Positions 51,963-61,200 of a stretch of DNA of 64,000 bases are shown in pieces. The notes beneath the pieces were generated by a model. That model worked only from the letters and a program-made list of their open reading frames with translations, was not told where the DNA came from and searched no databases. The position numbers and the translations under genes are program-made. The stretch comes from Luteimonas abyssi (GTDB lineage: Bacteria; Pseudomonadota; Gammaproteobacteria; Xanthomonadales; Xanthomonadaceae). The stretch is taken from contig NZ_KQ759763.1 in assembly GCF_001482195.1 (NCBI RefSeq), forward strand, positions 1,399,321 through 1,463,320, in the 5' to 3' direction. The stretch's first letter is position 1, and every line of letters begins with the position of its first letter.

Positions 51963-53636
51963 ATGAAACAGCCCGTTTCTGCGCTGGCTTTGGCCTTGGC
52001 CCTGGCCTGTGCCACGAACGCCCACGCGCAATCCAGCTTCGAGCTGGTCGACATGGATCCGGCTGATGCAGGTCTCAACGATCCGACACCCGTCAAACCG
52101 GACGGGGGTAACCCGGGCAGGACGCTGGGCGAGCAACGCCGGATCGCCCAGCGTTACGCCATGGATCTATGGGGTGCCCTGCTCACCAGTCCGCAGCCCA
52201 TCAGGGTGCAGGCGTCCTTCAGCCCGCTCGAGTGCGGTCAACGCACTGTTCTCGGCTCGGCTGGCGCGGTGACCTGGCACCAAGATTTTCCTGGTGCGCC
52301 GCGTCCAGGGCTGGAGTATCCGGCGGCCATGGCGAATGCGTTGGCGGGCGAGGATCTGGCAATCGGGTCGAACGACATCACCACCAATTTCAACTCGGAT
52401 CTGGGCACCGAGGCGTGCGGCGAGCGCGAGTGGTTCTACGGACTGAAGGGGAACGGCGACAACGTGCAGGACGGGCCGAATTTCCTGAATGTGATCATGC
52501 ACGAGATCGGGCACGGACTCGGCGTAGCGCATCGGCTGGGTGCGTTCCTGGGTATACCGATTTCGCTCAGCGAGACAGGATACGGCGACATGGCGCGTTC
52601 CAACCAGTTCGATACCCGCGTGAACGACCTTGGCACCGCCCAGTTGCGCACAGCCTTGACTACCGTGGGTGATGTCGTGTGGGCGGGTCCGCTGACCAAT
52701 GCCGCCACCCAATTGATCGCCGATAACCGCGTGTCGCTCGTGGTCGACTTTCCCGCAGGCGCGGCGGGGCGCTTCGAAACGGCGATCGCGACGTTCGGCA
52801 ACACTGACATCGCCTCGATGCCGGCCGGCGCGCTGGTGCGCGTCCTGGATGCGGGTACGGGGACCTCGCGCGCGTGCGAAGGGGGGGACATCGACGGTAC
52901 ACCGGCACCGCGCATCGCCAATCCCGAGGCGATCGCGGGCAACATCGCGTTGATCGACCGAGGCGATTGCGAATTCGGTCTGAAGGCCGCCAACGCACAG
53001 CGGTACGGCGCGATCGCCGTGATCATCGCCAATACGGACGATGTGGTGTTCGGCGGGATGGGGCCGGGCGAGAGCGGTGGCGTGGTCACGATTCCGGTGA
53101 TTTCGGTCAGCCGGTCGACCGGGGAGCGACTGGCGGGCGAAGCGGCGGTCATGGTGGCCGGAACCGAGGAGGAACCCGACGCCTACTACGGCCTGGACGA
53201 TGCCGGTCGCACGCGTCTGTACGTGAACACCGCCTTCGAGGGCGGCTCGACGCTCTCCCATATCGACAGGGACATGTCACCGAATGCGTTGATGGAACCT
53301 GCCGAGACGCCGACGCTGCAGTCGCACATCTTCGTCGACGTGACGCTGGATCTGTACGAGGACCTCGGGTGGCCGGTCAACCGTGACGGCACCGCCATCC
53401 TCGGTGGATGCGATACGGGGATTCCGGTGATCCGCGATGTCGGCTTCATCCCCGGGGCGAACCTGATGGCCCAGCAGAACGTGTGCGAGGTGGCAGCGCG
53501 AGGCAGCAGGGCCGGTTACCAGCGCTGCATGAATGACCACGCGCTCGAGCTGCGCAACGACGGTCACATCAGCAATGCCGAGGTGCTGAAGGTCAGGCAG
53601 TGCCTGGCATCGGCGTCGCGTCCCAGCGGCGGATAA
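51963..53636 (+). CDS. Secreted metzincin-type metalloprotease with PA domain
   Basis: A 557-residue exported protein (signal about 1-22, ending NAHAQ). The zinc motif HEIGHGLGVAH at residues 180-190 gives His180, His184 and His190 as ligands and Glu181 as the base. A protease-associated (PA) domain lies between about 250 and 420, recognisable by GNIALIDRGDCEFGLKAANA. The later SPNALMEP resembles a Met-turn segment. The C-terminal 50 residues hold several Cys. AAGGG precedes the ATG. Together with the two subtilases downstream it indicates a strongly proteolytic secretome. Confidence 0.85.
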   Translation: MKQPVSALALALALACATNAHAQSSFELVDMDPADAGLNDPTPVKPDGGNPGRTLGEQRRIAQRYAMDLWGALLTSPQPIRVQASFSPLECGQRTVLGSAGAVTWHQDFPGAPRPGLEYPAAMANALAGEDLAIGSNDITTNFNSDLGTEACGEREWFYGLKGNGDNVQDGPNFLNVIMHEIGHGLGVAHRLGAFLGIPISLSETGYGDMARSNQFDTRVNDLGTAQLRTALTTVGDVVWAGPLTNAATQLIADNRVSLVVDFPAGAAGRFETAIATFGNTDIASMPAGALVRVLDAGTGTSRACEGGDIDGTPAPRIANPEAIAGNIALIDRGDCEFGLKAANAQRYGAIAVIIANTDDVVFGGMGPGESGGVVTIPVISVSRSTGERLAGEAAVMVAGTEEEPDAYYGLDDAGRTRLYVNTAFEGGSTLSHIDRDMSPNALMEPAETPTLQSHIFVDVTLDLYEDLGWPVNRDGTAILGGCDTGIPVIRDVGFIPGANLMAQQNVCEVAARGSRAGYQRCMNDHALELRNDGHISNAEVLKVRQCLASASRPSGG

Positions 53637-53845
53637 GTCGCGCCACGTCACACGTACATCGCAGGACGCCGACCGGCGCCTGGTCCGTCCCGACATGTCC
53701 GGCGACGGACCAGACCCGGCCAGCGGTGGCCGGCCTGCGCCCGCATGGACGCGATCGCGCGTTGTAGCCGCACAAGACACGTCACTCCGATGCCCGGCGC
53801 GATTCGCCGACCGGCGCCATCGAAACTATCTCCCAGGAGTCGTTG

Positions 53846-56800
53846 ATGAACCGCATTTATCGAAAAGTCTGGAGCGCCCAGCGGGGCGTCGTCGTGGCAT
53901 CCGAGATCGCGAAGTCGATGGGCAAGGGACGGGGCGCGCGGTTGGCGGCGGCGATCGCCGTCGTGCTCACCGCGTTGCCCGGCGCGGTGTCGGCCGGTGG
54001 AATCTGCGAACAGCGCGGGGGCGCCGAGGCCGTCGCCGACGCGGCGGGGGCGTTCGCCTGCGGCGTCAATGCATCGGCCAGTCATGTCAGCGCCACGGCC
54101 TTCGGACACAACGCGCGCGCGCAGCAGACCAATGCCACCGCGCTGGGCGCCAACGCCCTGGCCAGTGGCGTGGCGGGGACGGCGGTGGGTTCCAATACCC
54201 GGGTGTCCGGCGCGCGCGGCACCGCGCTGGGCTACTCGGCGCATGCGCTGTCCGAGGGCGCCATCGCGATCGGCTTCAACGCAGAGGTCACCGCGGACGC
54301 GGAGGGCAGCGTCGCGTTGGGCTACGGGGCGCAGGCCACCGAGCGCGATGTCGTTTCGGTCGGCAGCGGGCGCCCCGGCACGAGCGGTGCGGCCACCCGG
54401 CGCATCGTGAATCTGGCTGCGGGCACGGTGTCGGCCGACAGCACGGATGCGGTGAACGGCAGCCAGTTGCATGCCACCGAGACGCGTGTGGCGGCGCTGG
54501 GCGAGCAGCTCGACGCGAGCCGGACGCGCTACGTGAGCGTGAACTCGGACGCCCGGGGCAACGCGGACAACGACGGCGCCAGCGGCGAGGACGCGATCGC
54601 GATCGGCCCGGACGCGCAGGCCGCCGGTGACGGTGCCCTGGCGATCGGAGCCGGGGCGACGGCGTCGGGGACGGAGGCCACGGCGCTGGGTGCGGCCAGC
54701 GACGCCAGCGGCGATGCGGCCACGGCGGTGGGCTACGTCAACAGCGCCAGCGGCGAGCAGAGCAGCGCGGTGGGCCACTTCAATCTGGCCGACGGCGCGG
54801 GCAGCAACGCGTTCGGCCACGGCAACACGGTGTTCGCCGACAACGGCAATGCGTTCGGCACGGGCAACGCGGTGGAGGGTGCGTCGGCCACGGCGGTCGG
54901 CGTGGACAACGTGGCGAGCGGTGCGCGCAGTCTGGCGGCGGGCGTGATGGCCACGGCCTCCGGCGAGGCGTCGATCGCGCTGGGCGACGGCACGCAGGCG
55001 ACGGCGGCGCAGAGCGTGGCGCTGGGCGGCCAGGCGGGCGCGGAAGGCGCGTACGCGACGGCGCTGGGTTCGGCGAGTGCGGCCCAGGAGGCGGGCAGTA
55101 CGGCCGTGGGCAGCGGTGCCGCCTCGCTCGGCGTCGGTGCGACGTCGTTGGGTTACAACGCGCTGGCGTTCGGGGCAGGCGCGGTGGCGGTGGGTCTCGA
55201 TGCCCAGGCGCAGGAGCGCAACGCGGCGGCGTTCGGCGCGGGCAGTGTGGTCAGCGGCGACAGCGGTACGGCGGTGGGTGCGTCGGCGCGGGTGACCGGC
55301 AACCAGAGCACGGCGCTGGGTGCGAGCAGTGCGGCGACGGAGTTCCAGGCGACCGCGCTGGGGGTATCGAGCATCGCGTCGGGGCGCGGCAGCGTGGCGC
55401 TGGGCGCGCTGTCCGAAGCGCGGCGCGACGGCACGGTCTCGGTGGGCCGGGATGCGGATCCGGTCCGGGGCACGTCGGCGATCCGCCGCCAGATCACCCA
55501 TGTGGCGGCGGGCACCGAGGCCCACGACGCGGTGAACCTCGCCCAGTTGTCGGATGTTTCGGCCGTGGCCGACAACACCGACAGGCTGTTCAAGGCCACC
55601 GGCGGCGCGAGCGCACCCGAGGACGACGTGGGTGCCTATGTCGAAGGCGAGTACGCGACCGCAGCGGGCGAGGCCGCCACCGCGGTCGGCACGGGCGCGA
55701 GCGCCTACGGCAGCGGCGCGTTCGCGTTGGCGGACAATGCGTCGGCCATGGGCTACAACGCGGCGGCCGGTGGCGAACATGCGACCGCGGTGGGTGCGCA
55801 GGCCGATGCGGCCGACGCTTTCGCCACCGCGGTGGGCGCGCAGTCGCATGCCGCGCGACAGGCGACCGCGGTGGGCATGTCCGCGTCGGCGTCGACGTTG
55901 TCGTCGGTCGCGGTGGGCGCGCGAAGCAGGGCGACGGATCTCTTCGGTATCGCGATCGGGTCGGAGGCTGTCGCAAGCGCTGCGGGCGCGGTGGTCGTCG
56001 GCGCCGAAGCAAGCGCCGGTGGCGAGTTCAGTACGGCGCTGGGTAGCCTGGCGGACGCGTCGGCGGCGTCGAGCGTGGCGCTGGGCGCACGGTCGGAAGC
56101 ACGTCGGGCCAACACGGTGTCGGTGGGCCGGGATGCTGCGGGCAGCAATGAGGCGATCCATCGCCAGATCACTCATGTGGCGGCGGGCACCGAAGATACC
56201 GATGCGGTGAATCTGGCGCAGTTGTCGGACGTCGAAGCTGCTGCCAACGCGACCGGGCGGTACTTCAAGGCGACCGGCGATACGGACGATCAGGATGCAG
56301 CGGTCGATGCGTATGTCGAGGGCGACTACGCGACCGCGGCGGGCGATGCGGCGATGGCGACCGGAACCGGCGCGTCGGCCTACGGCAGCGGTGCGTTCGC
56401 ACTCGCCGACAACGCGCTGGCCGCCGGTTACGGCGCCGCCGCCAGCGCGGACGAGAGTGTCGCACTCGGCGCTGCAAGTGAGGCATCCGGCGTCGGCAGT
56501 CTTTCGGTCGGCGCACGCGCGGCCGCCCTGGGGCCCTACGCCAGTGCGGTCGGTTATGAAGCGGAGGCGAGTGGCCGGCAATCGTTGGCGGCTGGATTCA
56601 AGAGCAGGGCAGGTGACCTCGGAACGGCCGTTGGTGCGTACACCGAAGCGTCCTCAGCCGGACTCGCGTCGGGTTACGGCAGTGCCGCGAGCGGCGAGGG
56701 CGCCGTCGCGCTCGGCTTCGGTTCGCAAGCCATCGCGGAGGGCAGCGTCGCGCTGGGCGCGGATGCGGTCGCCAGCCGAGCCAACACAGTGTCGGTCGGC

Positions 56801-59224
56801 CGCGATGCGGATCCCGACGAGGACACCCCCGCCCTTCATCGTCAGATCACCCACGTGGCGGCCGGCGAGGAAGACAACGACGCGGTCAACGTGGCGCAAC
56901 TGGGGGCGGCCACCTCCGACCTGGACAACCGTATCGAGGAGAACCGGACGCGCTATGTGAGTGTGAATTCGGCCACCGAGGGCAATGCGGACAACAGCGG
57001 CGCCAGCGGCGAGGACGCGATCGCGATCGGCCCCGATGCGCAGGCGGCCGGCGACGGTGCGCTGGCGGTCGGCACCGGTGCGACGGCTTCGGGGCGTGAG
57101 GGCACCGCGCTGGGTGCGGCCAGCGACGCCAGCGGCGATGCGGCCACGGCGGTGGGCTACGTCAACAGCGCCAGCGGCGAGCAGAGCAGTGCGGTGGGCC
57201 ATTTCAATCTGGCCGACGGTGCGGGCAGCAACGCGTTCGGCCACGGCAATACGGTTTTCGCCGAAAACGGCAATGCGTTCGGCACGGGCAACGCGGTGGA
57301 AGGTGCGTCGGCCACGGCGGTCGGCGTGGACAACGTGGCGAGCGGTGCGCGCAGTCTGGCGGCGGGCGTGATGGCCACGGCCTCCGGCGAGGCGTCGGTC
57401 GCGCTGGGCGACGGCACGCAGGCGACGGCGGCGCAGAGCGTGGCGCTGGGCGGCCAGGCGGGCGCGGAAGGCGCATACGCGACGGCGCTGGGTTCGGCGA
57501 GTGCGGCCGAGGGCCAAGGCAGCACGGCCGTGGGCAGCGGCGCGGCGTCGCTGGATGTCGACGCGACGTCGCTGGGCTACAACGCGCTGGCCTTCGAGGT
57601 TGAAAGCGTGGCGGTCGGTGCGAACGCGCAGGCTCAGGCTCGGCGTGCCGCGGCGTTCGGCGCGGGCAGTCTGGTCAGCGGCGACAGCGGTACGGCGGTG
57701 GGTGCGTCGGCGCGGGTGACCGGCAACCAGAGCACGGCGCTGGGTGCGAGCAGTGCGGCGACGGAGTTCCAGGCGACCGCGCTGGGTGCATCGAGCGTCG
57801 CGTCGGGGCGCGGCAGCGTGGCGCTGGGTGCGCTGTCCGAGGCGCGACGCGACGGCGCGGTCTCGGTGGGCCGGGATGCGGATCCGGTCCGGGGCACGTC
57901 GGCGATCCGCCGCCAGATCACCCATGTGGCGGCGGGCACCGAGGCCTACGACGCGGTGAACCTCGCCCAGTTGTCGGACGTGAGCGACGGGCTGGGCGAG
58001 CTCGCCGAGAACGCCGTGCGCTACGACAGCGACGACCGCGATGTGGTCACGCTGCGTGGCGAGGACGGCACGCGCATCACCCATCTCTCGGCAGGTACCG
58101 TCGCCAGCGGCAGTACCGATGCGATCCACGGCGGACAGCTCTACGGCGCGCTCGACAGTGCCGCGCAGATCATCGGCGGTGGTGCGGCGGTGACCGCGTT
58201 CGGCACGTTGTCGGTGCCGGCCTACCGGATCCAGGGCGCCGAGTACTACAACATCGGCGATGCATTCGGTGCGCTGGACGCCACGATCGGCGTGTTCGAC
58301 CAGCGACTGACGCGTGTGGAGACGGGGCCCGCCGCCGGTCAGCATGCGTCGGGCGGGCAGGCGGCCTCCGAGGATGGACGGATGGCCGTGGGTGGCGATG
58401 CCGGCGGACGCGATGCGGCGACGATCGGCGACGCGCGCACGTCGATCGCCATCGGGTCCAGCGCGAACGCGGGTGGCACCCATGGGATCGCCCTGGGTAC
58501 GAACGCCTACGCCCACGGGCCCGACGACCTGGCGATCGGCGGCAATGCCCGCGTCGAGGCCGATGCCAGCACGGCCATCGGCACCAACACGCGGATCACC
58601 GCCGAGGCCACACGCGCCGTCGCGGTGGGCGAAGGCGCCAGCGTGAGTGCCGCCTCGGGCACCGCGATCGGGCAGGGTGCCTCGGCCACGGCCGAAGGCG
58701 CGGTGGCGCTGGGACAGGGATCGGTGGCCGACCGCGCGCGGACCGTGTCGGTCGGCAGTGCCGGCAACGAGCGCCAGATCGCCAATGTCGCCGCGGGCTC
58801 CGCGGATACCGACGCGGCCAACGTCGCGCAGGTCAACGCCGGTGTCGCCGAAGCCAGGACCTACACCGACACCACCGCAGCCCAGACGTTGACCTCGGCC
58901 AACACCTACACCGACCAGACGTTCGCGACCTGGAACGACAACTTCGACGTCTTCCGCGGCGATGTCGAGCGGCGTTTCCACGACCAGGACCGCCGCATCG
59001 ACCGACAGGGCGCGATGGGCGCGGCGATGTTGAACATGGCGACCAGCGCGGCCGGCGTACGCACGCAGAACCGCGTGGGCGTGGGCGTGGGGTTCCAGGG
59101 CGGCGAGAGCGCGTTGTCGGTCGGCTACCAGCGGGCCTTGAGCGAGCGCGCGACGGTGACGGTGGGCGGGGCATTCAGCGGCGACGAGAAGTCCGTCGGC
59201 GTGGGCGCCGGTTTCGGCTGGTGA
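53846..59224 (+). CDS. Large YadA-like trimeric autotransporter adhesin with ESPR
   Basis: A 1792-residue trimeric autotransporter. It begins with an extended signal peptide (MNRIYRKVWSAQRGVVVASE, the ESPR motif), which slows targeting of large autotransporters. The body consists of YadA-head repeats broken by HANS/neck connectors (DAVNLAQLSDV several times, DAVNVAQLGAA). A coiled stalk (about 1640-1700) and the YadA anchor end in aromatic GFGW. Two nearly identical blocks of 345 residues lie 808 residues apart. AGGAGT lies 5 bases before the ATG. It forms an outer-membrane anchored fibre for adhesion or aggregation. The ligand is unknown. Confidence 0.95.
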   Translation: MNRIYRKVWSAQRGVVVASEIAKSMGKGRGARLAAAIAVVLTALPGAVSAGGICEQRGGAEAVADAAGAFACGVNASASHVSATAFGHNARAQQTNATALGANALASGVAGTAVGSNTRVSGARGTALGYSAHALSEGAIAIGFNAEVTADAEGSVALGYGAQATERDVVSVGSGRPGTSGAATRRIVNLAAGTVSADSTDAVNGSQLHATETRVAALGEQLDASRTRYVSVNSDARGNADNDGASGEDAIAIGPDAQAAGDGALAIGAGATASGTEATALGAASDASGDAATAVGYVNSASGEQSSAVGHFNLADGAGSNAFGHGNTVFADNGNAFGTGNAVEGASATAVGVDNVASGARSLAAGVMATASGEASIALGDGTQATAAQSVALGGQAGAEGAYATALGSASAAQEAGSTAVGSGAASLGVGATSLGYNALAFGAGAVAVGLDAQAQERNAAAFGAGSVVSGDSGTAVGASARVTGNQSTALGASSAATEFQATALGVSSIASGRGSVALGALSEARRDGTVSVGRDADPVRGTSAIRRQITHVAAGTEAHDAVNLAQLSDVSAVADNTDRLFKATGGASAPEDDVGAYVEGEYATAAGEAATAVGTGASAYGSGAFALADNASAMGYNAAAGGEHATAVGAQADAADAFATAVGAQSHAARQATAVGMSASASTLSSVAVGARSRATDLFGIAIGSEAVASAAGAVVVGAEASAGGEFSTALGSLADASAASSVALGARSEARRANTVSVGRDAAGSNEAIHRQITHVAAGTEDTDAVNLAQLSDVEAAANATGRYFKATGDTDDQDAAVDAYVEGDYATAAGDAAMATGTGASAYGSGAFALADNALAAGYGAAASADESVALGAASEASGVGSLSVGARAAALGPYASAVGYEAEASGRQSLAAGFKSRAGDLGTAVGAYTEASSAGLASGYGSAASGEGAVALGFGSQAIAEGSVALGADAVASRANTVSVGRDADPDEDTPALHRQITHVAAGEEDNDAVNVAQLGAATSDLDNRIEENRTRYVSVNSATEGNADNSGASGEDAIAIGPDAQAAGDGALAVGTGATASGREGTALGAASDASGDAATAVGYVNSASGEQSSAVGHFNLADGAGSNAFGHGNTVFAENGNAFGTGNAVEGASATAVGVDNVASGARSLAAGVMATASGEASVALGDGTQATAAQSVALGGQAGAEGAYATALGSASAAEGQGSTAVGSGAASLDVDATSLGYNALAFEVESVAVGANAQAQARRAAAFGAGSLVSGDSGTAVGASARVTGNQSTALGASSAATEFQATALGASSVASGRGSVALGALSEARRDGAVSVGRDADPVRGTSAIRRQITHVAAGTEAYDAVNLAQLSDVSDGLGELAENAVRYDSDDRDVVTLRGEDGTRITHLSAGTVASGSTDAIHGGQLYGALDSAAQIIGGGAAVTAFGTLSVPAYRIQGAEYYNIGDAFGALDATIGVFDQRLTRVETGPAAGQHASGGQAASEDGRMAVGGDAGGRDAATIGDARTSIAIGSSANAGGTHGIALGTNAYAHGPDDLAIGGNARVEADASTAIGTNTRITAEATRAVAVGEGASVSAASGTAIGQGASATAEGAVALGQGSVADRARTVSVGSAGNERQIANVAAGSADTDAANVAQVNAGVAEARTYTDTTAAQTLTSANTYTDQTFATWNDNFDVFRGDVERRFHDQDRRIDRQGAMGAAMLNMATSAAGVRTQNRVGVGVGFQGGESALSVGYQRALSERATVTVGGAFSGDEKSVGVGAGFGW
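54520..55554 (+). repeat. Direct repeat copy 1 within the adhesin gene
   Basis: A block of 1035 bases that recurs at 56944 with only scattered substitutions and no net length change (constant offset 2424 bases at both ends). It encodes a full head segment from RTRYVSVNS to NLAQLSD. Confidence 0.9.
56944..57978 (+). repeat. Direct repeat copy 2 within the adhesin gene
   Basis: The second copy of the 1035-base block. The spacing of 2424 bases is 808 codons, so recombination between the copies would remove or duplicate 808 residues without breaking the frame. Confidence 0.9.
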
Positions 59225-59303
59225 GCGCGCGAACGATCACGCCGCGGTGCCGATGCCGGCCCGCGGCCATGCGGCATTCCACACAGACACGAGGAATCAC
59301 GAG

Positions 59304-61139
59304 ATGATGAACAAGAAGACGCTCGGCCTGGCGATCGGCCAGGCCCTCATCGCGCTGGCGATGGCGACCGGCCCCGCGCAGGCGGCGGAGACCGCTGGCA
59401 AGGTGGACGTGGATTCGTTGCTCGGCCAGGAGGCGTTCGACCGCTTCCTGGTCAAGTACGCAGCCGGCGCTGCCGAGGCGACCGATGCAGGGACCGCGGA
59501 GCGCGGACTGGCATCGGCCGCCACGCGCTCCGGCTTGACGGGCGCGCGCCAGACGGCGGCCTCCTACGTGAGCGCCATGGGCGTGCCCGGCTGGCACGTG
59601 GTGCAGACCTCGCGGCGGCTGTCGCGCAGGGAGGCCGAGGCGTTCATGCGCGAGCTGGCGGCGGACCCCTCGGTGGCGCATGTGGCGGCGGACGAGGTGT
59701 ACGTGCTCCCGCATGTGGAAGAAGCATCGGAGCGTCCCGACGATCCGCGCTACGGCACCAATCAGTGGCATTTCCATGACCCGCTCGGCGGCGTGAACGC
59801 AGAGGCCGCATGGGACCTCGCGAACGGAGATGGCGTCGTCGTCGCGGTGATCGACACCGGCATCGTCGAGAACCATGAGGATCTGCAGGAAAACGTACTG
59901 CCGGGCTACGATTTCATCAGCAGTGCGTCGAACTCGCGCCGTCCCCAGGCGGGCCGAGCCCCCGGCGGTTGGGACGTCGGGACCTGGCGTTCCGCGGGCT
60001 ACTGTGGTGCCGGCACCGCTGCGAGGAACAGCAGTTGGCACGGCAGTCACGTTGCCGGGACCATCGCCCAGACGACCGACAACGGTTTGCGATACGCAGG
60101 CCTGGCGCATGGCGCCAGGGTGGTGCCCGTGCGCGTACTCGGTGCCTGTGGCGGATCGGCGCAGGACATCGCCGACGGGATCATCTGGGCCTCCGGGGGG
60201 ACGGTTCCGGAGGTGCCGGCCAACGAACACCCGGCCGAGATCATCAACATGAGCCTCGGCAGTGTGAGCAGGACGACGTGTCCGGCTCTGTATCAGGACG
60301 CCATCGATACGGCCGTCGCCAACGGGTCGATCATCGTCGTGGCTGCCGGCAACGACAATGACCAGGCCGGGCTCTACACCATGTCCTCCTGCGACAAGGT
60401 CATCAGCGTGGGCGCGACGCGTGTGACCGGCGGCAAGGCGATTTATTCGAGCTACGGCGGCCGGGTGGACCTGTCCGCGCCGGGTGGCGGTGGCTCGGTC
60501 GACGGCAATCCGGAAGGCTATATCTGGCAGACGATCAACGCCGGAACCCAGCGTCCGACCGCGGAGTGGAAGGGCGGCGGCATGACAGGTACATCCATGG
60601 CATCGCCACACGTCGCCGCGGTCGCCGCGATGGTGCAGAGCGTGGCCGAGACGCCGCTGGACTGGCAACAGATGCGCGACCTGCTGGTGGAGACGTCCCG
60701 TCCGTTCCCGGCGTTCGTATCGGTGGACATGTCGATGGGGGCGGGCATCGTCGACGCGGCCGCGGCCGTCGACAGGGCGCTGGGCAACGCCAGATGCGAC
60801 GGGCAGTCCGACAGCTGCAATCCGGATGCCGTGGTGTTGACGCGCAACGTGTCCCAGGCAGGCGTGTCCGTCGCGAAGGACGAACGCATCGTCTTCGAAT
60901 ACACCGCAGAGGCCGGCAAGGCCCTGACGTTCTCCACGGTCGGCGGGACCGGCGACGTGTCGATGTACGTCGGATTCGAGGCCGTGCCGACTGCTGACGA
61001 ACATGCGTTCGCGTCCCGCCGTCCGGGCAACCGGGAGGTCGTGCGGATCGATGCGCGCCAGGTCCGCGCCGGCACCTACTACATCACGCTCGTCGGCGAG
61101 TCCGACGCCGCCAACGTCCTGATCGAAGCACGGCAGTAA
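59304..61139 (+). CDS. Secreted S8 subtilisin-type serine protease
   Basis: A 611-residue subtilase: a signal peptide (about 1-26, ending QAAE), an inhibitor-like propeptide to about residue 145, and the catalytic domain with Asp184 (VIDTG), His246 (HGSHVAG) and Ser431 (GTSMASPH). A C-terminal pre-peptidase domain (about 510-611) is probably cleaved after secretion. Extracellular subtilases of this layout are typical of Lysobacter and Xanthomonas. It lies 79 bases behind the adhesin on the same strand, with GAGGA before the ATG. It and the next gene are tandem paralogues. Confidence 0.94.
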   Translation: MMNKKTLGLAIGQALIALAMATGPAQAAETAGKVDVDSLLGQEAFDRFLVKYAAGAAEATDAGTAERGLASAATRSGLTGARQTAASYVSAMGVPGWHVVQTSRRLSRREAEAFMRELAADPSVAHVAADEVYVLPHVEEASERPDDPRYGTNQWHFHDPLGGVNAEAAWDLANGDGVVVAVIDTGIVENHEDLQENVLPGYDFISSASNSRRPQAGRAPGGWDVGTWRSAGYCGAGTAARNSSWHGSHVAGTIAQTTDNGLRYAGLAHGARVVPVRVLGACGGSAQDIADGIIWASGGTVPEVPANEHPAEIINMSLGSVSRTTCPALYQDAIDTAVANGSIIVVAAGNDNDQAGLYTMSSCDKVISVGATRVTGGKAIYSSYGGRVDLSAPGGGGSVDGNPEGYIWQTINAGTQRPTAEWKGGGMTGTSMASPHVAAVAAMVQSVAETPLDWQQMRDLLVETSRPFPAFVSVDMSMGAGIVDAAAAVDRALGNARCDGQSDSCNPDAVVLTRNVSQAGVSVAKDERIVFEYTAEAGKALTFSTVGGTGDVSMYVGFEAVPTADEHAFASRRPGNREVVRIDARQVRAGTYYITLVGESDAANVLIEARQ

Positions 61140-61200
61140 GCGCGCCGGCCACGCAGGTGGCCGGTGCTTCTTCGACACCTTCTCCCGGAGACCACGACTC

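Noticed and set aside
53648-56581. A 977-residue antisense frame over the second adhesin, and a similar one at 56654-58981
   Set aside because: Both mirror the repeats of the adhesin gene, are rich in His/Arg/Ala, and have no ribosome site or known motif.
54000-58300. Short periodic repeats resembling a CRISPR array
   Set aside because: The periodicity comes from 14-residue YadA head repeats in an intact reading frame. There are no unique spacers and no cas genes.
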